A program made the position numbers and the translations under genes. DNA of 12,908 bases from G020354785 sp965602045 (lineage in GTDB: Bacteria > Bacteroidota > Bacteroidia > Bacteroidales > UBA10428), in NCBI GenBank assembly GCA_965602045.1, contig CBFCXR010000055.1, positions 1-12,908 of the forward strand, given 5' to 3'. The notes under the pieces are model-generated. The model was given only the letters and a program-made list of their open reading frames with translations. It did not search any database and was not told where the DNA came from. Shown here one piece after another: positions 6,987-12,908 of the stretch (position 1 is its first letter; each line of letters begins with the position of its first letter).

Positions 6987-8306
6987 ATGGAATCTTTTAA
7001 TATTGCTATATTAGGATGTGGAACAGTGGGTGGAGGAGTAGCCAGAATTTTACTTGATATGAAAGAAGATTTATCGGCCAGATCTTCTGTTAATATTAAT
7101 CTTTATAAAATAGTCGAACTTTATCCAAAGAATGCTTCGGAAAGATTTAACCTGCCGATGAACTTATTCTGCGGAAATGGAAAAGATTTAACAAAAGAAG
7201 AAGCAAAAAAATTCATATTTGAAATAATTAAGTCAGATAAAATTGATTTGGTTGTTGAGACTATTGGCGGAAGTGACGATTTTATATTTGACATTGTTGT
7301 CGGAATTTGTAAATCAAAGAAACATCTTGTTACTGCCAACAAAGCATTACTGGCTGAAAAAGGTAAGGATATATTCGCTGCAGCTGAGGAAAATGATGTC
7401 AATGTTGGCTTTGAAGCCGCAGTATGTGCAGCTATACCAATAATAAGAACTTTGAAAGAGAGTTTTTCCGGTGACAGTATTGTCTCCATATCTGGTATTA
7501 TGAATGGTACCAGTAATTACATACTGTCAAAGATGCAGGATGAGAACCTGGATTTTAAGGACGCACTAAAGCTGGCACAGGAGGGAGGTTATGCCGAAGC
7601 AGATCCTACTCTCGATATTAATGGTTATGATGCCGGTCATAAACTTGTAATCTTAATTAAGCTTGCTTTTGGACTTGATCTTACAATTGATCAATTATCA
7701 GTTAAGGGGATTGAAAATATTGATAAAGAAGATATTGACTTTGCAAATGAAATTAACAGTAAGATTAAGTTAATATGTTATGCAAAAAGAATTGATAGTA
7801 AGATATTTGCAACTATAAGCCCGATGATGGTTAAGAAGAATAATTTTCTGTCTGAAGTAAATGGAGCAACAAACGCTGTAAGAATAGTTAATAAATACTC
7901 GGGCAGGCATATTCTTCTGGGAAAAGGAGCAGGTTCGTTTGAGACCGCAAGTTCTATTGTTGCAGATATCGTTTTTATTGCAAGATATTCAGAAAAAATG
8001 CAAAACAGCTATTGGAAATCTGATTTTGATTTTATTGATGCTAAACATTTTATATTTCCATACATTATAACTTTTGAAACAATAGATATTCCCGGTATTA
8101 CTGGCTTAATAACAACTTCTGTCGGCCAACAGAACATTAACATAGATACTGTTAGTCATAACCGGCATAATAAAGATAAAGCCGTTTTCTCAGTTGCCAC
8201 AATGCCTACTACCCTCAAACAAATTAATGATGCTATTATGGAAATAAAAAATTCCAAACCTGAGGTTCTTTTGAGCCAGCCAAAAATAATACCAATTTTG
8301 TATTAG
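6987..8306 (+). CDS. hom: Homoserine dehydrogenase, monofunctional with C-terminal ACT domain
   Basis: The 439-residue enzyme reduces aspartate-4-semialdehyde to homoserine with NAD(P)H (EC 1.1.1.3), the branch point to threonine and methionine, in the cytoplasm. A Rossmann domain begins at residue 5 with Gly10-Cys-Gly-Thr-Val-Gly-Gly-Gly. The conserved Val-Thr-Ala-Asn-Lys-Ala-Leu-Leu-Ala segment carries Lys119. The catalytic domain has Asn-Gly-Thr-Ser-Asn-Tyr (173-178) and the Gly-Tyr-Ala-Glu-Ala-Asp-Pro-Thr motif, with Glu204, Asp215 and Lys219 at the positions of the family's substrate-binding and proton-transfer residues. Residues about 358-425 form an ACT domain, suggesting feedback control by an amino acid, typically threonine. 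No aspartokinase domain is fused. The segment before Ile-Pro-Ile-Ile reads Ala-Val-Cys-Ala-Ala, where many homologues have Ser-Val-x-Gly-Gly. No other threonine gene is in view; the receptor gene follows after 49 bases. Confidence 0.95.
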   Translation: MESFNIAILGCGTVGGGVARILLDMKEDLSARSSVNINLYKIVELYPKNASERFNLPMNLFCGNGKDLTKEEAKKFIFEIIKSDKIDLVVETIGGSDDFIFDIVVGICKSKKHLVTANKALLAEKGKDIFAAAEENDVNVGFEAAVCAAIPIIRTLKESFSGDSIVSISGIMNGTSNYILSKMQDENLDFKDALKLAQEGGYAEADPTLDINGYDAGHKLVILIKLAFGLDLTIDQLSVKGIENIDKEDIDFANEINSKIKLICYAKRIDSKIFATISPMMVKKNNFLSEVNGATNAVRIVNKYSGRHILLGKGAGSFETASSIVADIVFIARYSEKMQNSYWKSDFDFIDAKHFIFPYIITFETIDIPGITGLITTSVGQQNINIDTVSHNRHNKDKAVFSVATMPTTLKQINDAIMEIKNSKPEVLLSQPKIIPILY

Positions 8307-8355
8307 CGAAAAATAACAGAAATTGATTATCTATAATTAGTTAAAATGATTTAGT

Positions 8356-10737
8356 ATGAATAAAATTTATCTGGTATTCTACGTTTGCATGTTAATTACT
8401 ATACAAAATTCGATAGCACAATCGGAATATACCCAAACATTAAGGGGAAGGATCATTGATAAAGATTCGTATACACCTTTGGTTGGAGCAACAATAATAT
8501 TATTGGATTCTGCAGTTACCAGGGGAACAATAGCTGATGAAGATGGGTATTTTACTCTTAACGGTGTGCCGGTTGGCCGCTGTGGAATTTCCGTTTCTTT
8601 TGTGGGCTATAAGCCTCAGGTTATAAATAATTTAATATTAAAGTCAGGCAAGGAACTTATAATTAATATCGAGCTGGAAGAAAACATTGAGGAGATGGAA
8701 GAAATAGTTGTCAGGGCTTTTACAGGGAAAGAGAATCCTCTTAATGATATGGCAGTAATTAGTGCCCGTTCATTTTCTGTTGAAGAAACGGAAAAATATG
8801 CAGGTAGCTGGGGTGATCCTTCCAGAATGGCAGCAAATTTTGCAGGAGTATTTATTGCAGGAGATCAGAGAAATGATATAATAATCAGAGGAAATTCGCC
8901 GACGGGCTTAATATGGCAATTAGAGGGAATTCCGATTCCAAGTCCGAATCATTTTGATGCCCTCGGAGCAACAGGTGGGCCGGTGAGTATATTAAATAAT
9001 AATCTTTTAGGCAGATCTGACTTTTTAACCAGTGCTTTCCCTGCCGAATACGGGAATGGAATATCAGGAGTGTTCGATATAAAGATGCGTAACGGAAATA
9101 ATCAAAAACATGAATTTACCGGACAGATAAGTTTTGCCGGTTTTGAACTTGATGCTGAAGGGCCAATTTCAAAAAAGACAAAAGCCTCATATCTTATAAG
9201 TGCTCGTTATTCTATGCTTGATCTTATCAGCGAGTTTTTATGGATTGAATTTGTTCCACGATATAAGGACTTATCTTTTAAATTGAACTTTCCAAATAAG
9301 AAGGGAAATTTTTCAGTATTTGGATTCGGAGGATTGAGTAAAATAGAAATGGTTGAGGAGGACTCATTAGGTACAACTGAACAGATAAAGCGGGAAATAC
9401 AGGGTGTGTCAGGCTCCACAACCGTCTTGCTGGGAGCAAAAAATATTTATTTTATAAATGATAATTTTAGATTAATAAACAGCCTGGCAATCTCTACCCG
9501 AAGACCCGGTTATGTAGCAGATTCACTCGTTAATGGCGATATCACACAAAGAATATTTAAGAATGAAGACACTGAAAACAGAGTTTTAGTATCATCTAAA
9601 ATTATTGGGAAAATAAATTCAAAGAACAGCCTATCAGCAGGAGTAAATATTGAAAATTGCCATATAAAAACATATATACAGGATTCTGAATATTTTATTG
9701 AGGAAGATAGTATGGTTCTTTATGATTCCTATGAAGAAGAAAACGGTAATTTAAATTTGTTACAAAGTTATCTTCAGTGGAAACATAAATTTAGTAATTC
9801 CCTTACTCTAAATACTGGATTACACTATCAGCATTTTCTTTTTAATAACAGTATATCACTTGAACCACGTGTTGGATTAAAATACCGGGTTGTAAAGAAT
9901 CAGGCAATAAGTATAGGTTATGGCCTGCATAGCCAGCTGCAACCACTATTCTATTATTTTATAAGAACAAGGATTTTTGATCCGAATTCAACAGATTATA
10001 GCTATATTGAAACTAATCATGATCTGGATTACACAAAAAGTCACCAGGTAGTGTTAGGATATGACTGGTCTGTTACACCAAACTTCAGACTGAAAGTTGA
10101 AACATATTACCAGCAGTTATTTAATGTGCCGGTTGAAGAAAATAAGAGTCACAGGTCATTAATAAATGAAGGAGCAGACTTTTACCTTTCCAGGATTGAT
10201 AGTCTTGTTAATAAAGGAAAAGGTAAAAACTATGGTGTTGAATTTACTGTTGAGAAATTCTTAAGTAAGAATTATTATTTTCTTATCACAACTTCAATAT
10301 TTGATTCAAAATATGAAGGCAGTGATAATAAAGAAAGAAATACAGTTTATAATGGTAATTATGTAATTAATGCCTTGACAGGATATGAACACAGTATTAA
10401 TAATAGAAGTTCCCTCCAGTTTAATGTTAAATTTGTAACAGCCGGCGGCAGGCGTATTATTCCGCTGAATGTTGAGCAAACCCTGGAAAAAGAAGAAAAT
10501 GTATATAACTATGGACGTGCATATGAGCCACAGATTCCGGCATACTTCAGACTGGACGGTAGGATCAGCTATCTCAGACATAGTAAAAAAATCACACAGG
10601 AGTGGGCAATTGACTTAACAAATATAACCGATCATCTGAATGAATTTGGCCGTAGTTACAGTACCTCAAAGGGGAAAATAATAACAAACTATCAACAAAG
10701 GTTTTTACCAGTAGGCTTGTACAGAATTAATTTCTAG
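8356..10737 (+). CDS. TonB-dependent outer-membrane receptor with carboxypeptidase-regulatory-like domain
   Basis: This 793-residue receptor starts with a signal peptide cleaved probably after Ala21 (Asn-Ser-Ile-Ala|Gln). Residues about 28-106 form a carboxypeptidase-D regulatory-like beta-sandwich (Gly-Arg-Ile-Ile-Asp, then Pro-Leu-Val-Gly-Ala-Thr, then Asp-Glu-Asp-Gly-Tyr-Phe). A possible TonB box, Glu-Glu-Ile-Val-Val-Arg-Ala, lies at about 115-121. The plug domain covers about 125-245, with Ile-Ile-Ile-Arg-Gly-Asn-Ser-Pro (175-182) and Glu-Tyr-Gly-Asn-Gly-Ile-Ser-Gly-Val-Phe (231-240). The remainder is a 22-strand-type beta barrel ending in the outer-membrane C-terminal signature Tyr-Arg-Ile-Asn-Phe. 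Such receptors import ligands across the outer membrane using TonB-ExbBD energy. No SusD-type lipoprotein follows, so a polysaccharide-utilisation role is unlikely. The ligand cannot be read from sequence. It is 49 bases after hom and may share its transcript. Confidence 0.93.
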   Translation: MNKIYLVFYVCMLITIQNSIAQSEYTQTLRGRIIDKDSYTPLVGATIILLDSAVTRGTIADEDGYFTLNGVPVGRCGISVSFVGYKPQVINNLILKSGKELIINIELEENIEEMEEIVVRAFTGKENPLNDMAVISARSFSVEETEKYAGSWGDPSRMAANFAGVFIAGDQRNDIIIRGNSPTGLIWQLEGIPIPSPNHFDALGATGGPVSILNNNLLGRSDFLTSAFPAEYGNGISGVFDIKMRNGNNQKHEFTGQISFAGFELDAEGPISKKTKASYLISARYSMLDLISEFLWIEFVPRYKDLSFKLNFPNKKGNFSVFGFGGLSKIEMVEEDSLGTTEQIKREIQGVSGSTTVLLGAKNIYFINDNFRLINSLAISTRRPGYVADSLVNGDITQRIFKNEDTENRVLVSSKIIGKINSKNSLSAGVNIENCHIKTYIQDSEYFIEEDSMVLYDSYEEENGNLNLLQSYLQWKHKFSNSLTLNTGLHYQHFLFNNSISLEPRVGLKYRVVKNQAISIGYGLHSQLQPLFYYFIRTRIFDPNSTDYSYIETNHDLDYTKSHQVVLGYDWSVTPNFRLKVETYYQQLFNVPVEENKSHRSLINEGADFYLSRIDSLVNKGKGKNYGVEFTVEKFLSKNYYFLITTSIFDSKYEGSDNKERNTVYNGNYVINALTGYEHSINNRSSLQFNVKFVTAGGRRIIPLNVEQTLEKEENVYNYGRAYEPQIPAYFRLDGRISYLRHSKKITQEWAIDLTNITDHLNEFGRSYSTSKGKIITNYQQRFLPVGLYRINF

Positions 10738-10780
10738 GAATTTTATCCATACTCCTTTAAAATATAAAATTATTATTTAT

Positions 10781-10788
10781 TAAATTTG
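10781..10788 (+). promoter_or_regulatory. Candidate Bacteroidota-type promoter (-7 element) for the small secreted protein
   Basis: TAAATTTG matches the Bacteroidota primary-sigma -7 consensus TAnnTTTG exactly and is followed by GCA. It lies in the 80-base gap between the receptor gene and the next ORF, 29 bases before that ORF's ATG, which would leave a 5' leader of roughly 20-25 bases. A clear TTTG-type -33 element is not seen about 19 bases upstream, where the sequence is AT-rich, so the call rests on one element and position. Confidence 0.45.
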
Positions 10789-10817
10789 CACATGAGTTTT
10801 TTTCAATTTCTTTAAAT

Positions 10818-11333
10818 ATGAAATATAATAGGACATTATATATAACATTAATATTATTTATATTTTCTTATACATTATTTTCCCAGGAAAATGAAAAGGA
10901 AGAGCATAATGATAACTGTGATAGCTCTGATAGTTTTTTTTACAGATATTGTGTTGACGAAAATTCTCTTTCCACAATAGATGAGGAGGTTTTATCAGAT
11001 CATCCCCTGGGAATGGATATAGCAAAGAAATTTTACTACTTTAAAGACACTTATACTTTTATTGAGGCAGCTACACCAACTTCTCCCGGAGAAAAAACTA
11101 TTGTTTATAAACCAAACATCTATAATTCTTTACTAAAGCTGAACAGATACTATAAAAAGCAAGTAAAACAAGGTTTATTAACAAAAGAAGAAGCTGGTAA
11201 GAGATTAAATCGTTATCTTGATATTGCAATATCAATCTTTATTGAAAATACAGAAACATTTGAGAGTAAATTAAAAAAGGCAAAAAGCCCTGACGAAATA
11301 TCACAGGTTTTTTCATTGGTTGTACTTGAATGA
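10818..11333 (+). CDS. Small secreted or periplasmic protein of unknown family
   Basis: I do not recognise this 171-residue protein. It begins with a clear signal peptide: Lys and Arg, a hydrophobic core of about residues 7-20, then Thr-Leu-Phe-Ser|Gln, a cleavage context frequent in Bacteroidota. The mature protein would be about 148 residues and starts with an acidic, Asp/Glu/Ser-rich stretch containing its two cysteines, Cys34 and Cys45, which could form a disulfide in the periplasm. Residues about 64-85 and 99-165 look helical and are Lys-rich; the C-terminal half resembles a helical bundle with a Thr-Lys-Glu-Glu-Ala turn. There are no membrane segments after the signal and no catalytic motif. 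It lies 80 bases after the receptor gene with its own candidate promoter, and converges with the small minus-strand ORF. Being a real gene is well supported by the signal peptide and length; function is unknown. Confidence 0.75.
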   Translation: MKYNRTLYITLILFIFSYTLFSQENEKEEHNDNCDSSDSFFYRYCVDENSLSTIDEEVLSDHPLGMDIAKKFYYFKDTYTFIEAATPTSPGEKTIVYKPNIYNSLLKLNRYYKKQVKQGLLTKEEAGKRLNRYLDIAISIFIENTETFESKLKKAKSPDEISQVFSLVVLE

Positions 11334-11354
11334 ATTTTACTAATTAAGGTCTGA

Positions 11355-11368
11355 TTTTTCCGGAAAAA
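11355..11368. terminator. Short palindrome between convergent genes, possible weak bidirectional terminator
   Basis: TTTTTCCGGAAAAA is a perfect 14-base palindrome lying in the 43-base gap between the convergent stop codons of the secreted-protein gene (11333) and the NUMOD1-like gene (11377). As RNA it can only form an A-U stem with a CCGG loop, which is weak. A T-rich run follows at 11376-11388 on the plus strand. Position favours a termination role, but stem strength does not. Confidence 0.28.
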
Positions 11369-11376
11369 GTAGTGCT

Positions 11377-11655
11377 TTATTTTTTTTTGCCGGCAAGTTC
11401 CTTGTTTTTTTCCGTAGCTCTTATATAGTAAGCTTTGTATTTGATATAATGTGTTCCCTTTTCGAATTCCCAATAAACATTTTTTGCTTTATATATTTTC
11501 CCGACACAGGCATTAAATATCAGGCAATAATTTATCCCGGTTATTCTTTCTGCCTCAAGGATACTATTAAATCTTACGGTTTTATCAGCAAAATGAGCAA
11601 TAACAGGGATATTATACTTTTTTTGCATTCGTTTTCTTTTGGTGCGTTCATTCAT
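11377..11655 (-). CDS. Small stand-alone NUMOD1-like DNA-binding protein
   Basis: This 92-residue, Lys/Arg-rich basic protein is encoded on the minus strand. Residues about 16-64 fit the pattern of NUMOD1, the helix-turn-helix module found beside HNH and GIY-YIG homing endonucleases: a short beta segment (Val-Ile-Ala-His-Phe), then Phe-Asn-Ser-Ile-x-Glu-Ala-Glu-x-x-Thr-Gly-Ile-Asn, then Ile-Phe-Asn-Ala-Cys-Val-Gly-Lys, then Val-Tyr-Trp-Glu-Phe. The final Trp-x-Phe and the Ser-Ile-x-x-Ala start of the helix are the most diagnostic parts. No nuclease motif is present, and the rest is a basic tail ending Gly-Lys-Lys-Lys. The ORF is oriented opposite to all its neighbours. No strong promoter was found upstream. 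A plus-strand ORF at 11449-11691 overlaps it but has no comparable family resemblance. It may be a degenerate remnant of a mobile endonuclease or a small DNA-binding protein. Confidence 0.6.
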   Translation of the reverse strand: MNERTKRKRMQKKYNIPVIAHFADKTVRFNSILEAERITGINYCLIFNACVGKIYKAKNVYWEFEKGTHYIKYKAYYIRATEKNKELAGKKK

Positions 11656-11925
11656 GTCAGCGGAATTATTTTATCTAAAAACGTCAGTTAAAACAAATAG
11701 TTACAATTAATTTGATTAATATTATTATAAGTGATATAAAGATAAATATTTTTTAAAACTATACAAAAGTCTTTGTTAACAAGAGATGTTAAATTAGTTT
11801 ATATTTTTCATTTGAAGACATTATGATTTACAACTATTGTAGTTAAAAAATATCCTGTATTTTCCATAAATTTTTAATAATATTGTAGCAATTAATAATT
11901 AAACGAAAAATTAAAAATTTTAAGC
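11656..11925. promoter_or_regulatory. AT-rich divergent intergenic region
   Basis: These 270 bases separate the divergent starts of the NUMOD1-like gene and the prenyltransferase gene and contain no credible ORF. Two small inverted repeats are visible: TTAACA-agaga-TGTTAA at 11776-11792, and AACTA-TTG-TAGTT at 11832-11844. TATTGTAG occurs twice, at 11835-11842 and 11881-11888. TTTG at 11772-11775 with TAGTTTAT at 11795-11802, spaced 19 bases, is a loose match to a Bacteroidota promoter facing the prenyltransferase and would leave a leader of over 100 bases; TAATATTG at 11877-11884 is another approximate -7 element, nearer the gene. None is decisive. Confidence 0.35.
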
Positions 11926-12870
11926 ATGCGTAAATCAAATTCTTTTTCTCTGTGGTTAGCCCAAATTAGAGCAAATTTCTTATTGCTGGCAGTTTTGTTG
12001 GTTGCAATCGGGTTGGCTATTTCCTATAAATATCAAACGCCTGGGATTAGTTTTGATTGGTTTCATTCTGTTCTTATTTTAATAGGAGTAGTATCAGCTC
12101 ATATTTCTGTTAATTTATTTAATGAGTATTCTGATTTTAAAACGAAAATAGATTTCAATACAAAAAGAACACCATTTAGTGGCGGAAGTGGCATTCTTGT
12201 TGAAGGATTAATTTCACCGCATAAAGTACTTCGAGTGGCTATTGCAAATTTAGTACTGGCATTGGCAATTGGTGTTTATTTCGCTCTTACTAAGCATTGG
12301 ACGATTATAGCTATTTCCGCTTTGGGAGCACTTACAATTGTTTATTATACTAAGATTTTGGCCCGTTATCTATTAGGTGAACTATTCGCCGGACTTACAC
12401 TGGGATCATTAGTTGTTATAGGTACATATATTGTAATGAATGCTTCTCCCGAATATAATTTATATGGACTTCTCCCAAAAGAAGTAATATTAATTTCTAT
12501 TCCTCCGGGGATATTAACATCATTATTATTATTGTTAAATGAATTTCCGGATGCTGAAGCCGACAAAAAGGGTGGCAGGAGGCACCTGGTAATTAGATTC
12601 GGATACAGGATTTCTGCTATTATTTATACTGCCGGATTGATTTTAACTTTTGGTACAATCGCTTTATTGCCAATTATGGGATATTCTTCTTTATGGCTGT
12701 TTATTGCATTACTGCCTTTACCCCTGGCCTTCAAAGCCAGTCTTATTGCTTTAAAATTTAATGGAGATTTTAAAAAGCTTATTCCTGCACTTATGAGTAA
12801 TGTTATTATTGTGTTAACTACCAATTTATTGATAACAATAGGAATATTGCTTGATATCTCATATTATTAA
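11926..12870 (+). CDS. UbiA-family prenyltransferase, MenA-like
   Basis: This 314-residue inner-membrane protein has about eight to nine hydrophobic segments and both Asp-rich motifs of the UbiA superfamily. Motif 1 is Asn66-Glu-Tyr-Ser-Asp70 with Asp76, followed by Thr-Lys-Arg-Thr-Pro-Phe-Ser-Gly-Gly-Ser-Gly (79-89). Motif 2 is Asn205-Glu-Phe-Pro-Asp209 with Asp213, followed by Gly-Gly-Arg-Arg-His-Leu-Val-Ile-Arg-Phe-Gly. These motifs bind Mg2+ and the prenyl diphosphate. Such enzymes attach a polyprenyl chain to an aromatic acceptor; the Thr-Pro-Phe-Ser-Gly-Gly-Ser-Gly segment and the form of motif 2 are most like 1,4-dihydroxy-2-naphthoate prenyltransferase (menaquinone synthesis). Both motifs have Glu where many relatives have Asp after the Asn. 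No other men or ubi gene is in the window, so the acceptor is not confirmed and I give no symbol. The ATG at 11926 gives a normal basic N-terminus before the first helix. Confidence 0.88.
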   Translation: MRKSNSFSLWLAQIRANFLLLAVLLVAIGLAISYKYQTPGISFDWFHSVLILIGVVSAHISVNLFNEYSDFKTKIDFNTKRTPFSGGSGILVEGLISPHKVLRVAIANLVLALAIGVYFALTKHWTIIAISALGALTIVYYTKILARYLLGELFAGLTLGSLVVIGTYIVMNASPEYNLYGLLPKEVILISIPPGILTSLLLLLNEFPDAEADKKGGRRHLVIRFGYRISAIIYTAGLILTFGTIALLPIMGYSSLWLFIALLPLPLAFKASLIALKFNGDFKKLIPALMSNVIIVLTTNLLITIGILLDISYY

Positions 12871-12908
12871 ACTTAATAATTATAGATCACAGACAACTAT
12901 CCTCATTT

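Noticed and set aside
7121..7489. 122-residue minus-strand ORF inside hom
   Set aside because: It is fully antisense to a well conserved enzyme and is Ser/Leu/Phe-rich with no domain pattern, so it is a frame shadow.
11213..11473. Minus-strand 86-residue ORF overlapping the end of the secreted-protein gene
   Set aside because: It is antisense to the signal-peptide protein and overlaps the NUMOD1-like ORF in another frame; composition looks like an antisense shadow.
11449..11691. Plus-strand 80-residue ORF, rich in Phe and Ile
   Set aside because: It is antisense to the NUMOD1-like ORF and its Phe/Ile/Ser composition is what the complement of a Lys-rich gene produces; no signal peptide or family pattern.

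Overview
The window looks like chromosomal DNA from a low-GC member of the Bacteroidota. The evidence is strong A+T bias, signal peptides ending just before Gln (Ser-Ile-Ala|Gln, Phe-Ser|Gln), a TonB-dependent receptor with an N-terminal carboxypeptidase-regulatory-like domain, a TAnnTTTG promoter motif, and few Shine-Dalgarno sequences. No rRNA, tRNA, CRISPR array, insertion sequence or integrase is visible.

Region 1 (3-6815) is one co-directional, tightly packed operon encoding a complete self-regulated tripartite ABC-2 efflux pump. It holds a TetR repressor, a TolC-type outer-membrane channel, an HlyD/YbhG-type periplasmic adaptor with a lipobox, two separate ABC ATPases and two ABC-2 permeases. 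The layout matches the enterobacterial YbhG-YbhF-YbhS-YbhR pump controlled by the TetR protein CecR, except that the two nucleotide-binding domains are separate genes and the channel gene is included. The two ATPases have lost complementary motifs, so one composite ATP site should be canonical and the other degenerate. This is the most informative observation in the window. The substrate cannot be read from sequence; an organic toxic compound or drug is the usual guess.

Region 2 (6987-8306) is a monofunctional homoserine dehydrogenase with a C-terminal ACT domain (threonine/methionine biosynthesis). It sits alone, without other threonine-pathway genes. Region 3 (8356-11333) holds a 793-residue TonB-dependent receptor without a SusD partner, then a small secreted protein of unknown family that appears to have its own promoter.

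Region 4 (11334-11925) holds a convergent minus-strand ORF for a 92-residue protein that resembles the NUMOD1 DNA-binding module of homing endonucleases but carries no nuclease. A 270-base AT-rich divergent intergenic region follows. Region 5 (11926-12870) is a polytopic UbiA-family prenyltransferase, most like the MenA-type quinone-biosynthesis enzymes. The final 38 bases hold nothing recognisable.

Most of the window is ordinary for this phylum. I do not see a wholly undescribed system. The points that merit follow-up are the asymmetric ATPase pair, the stand-alone NUMOD1-like protein and the unknown secreted protein beside the receptor.
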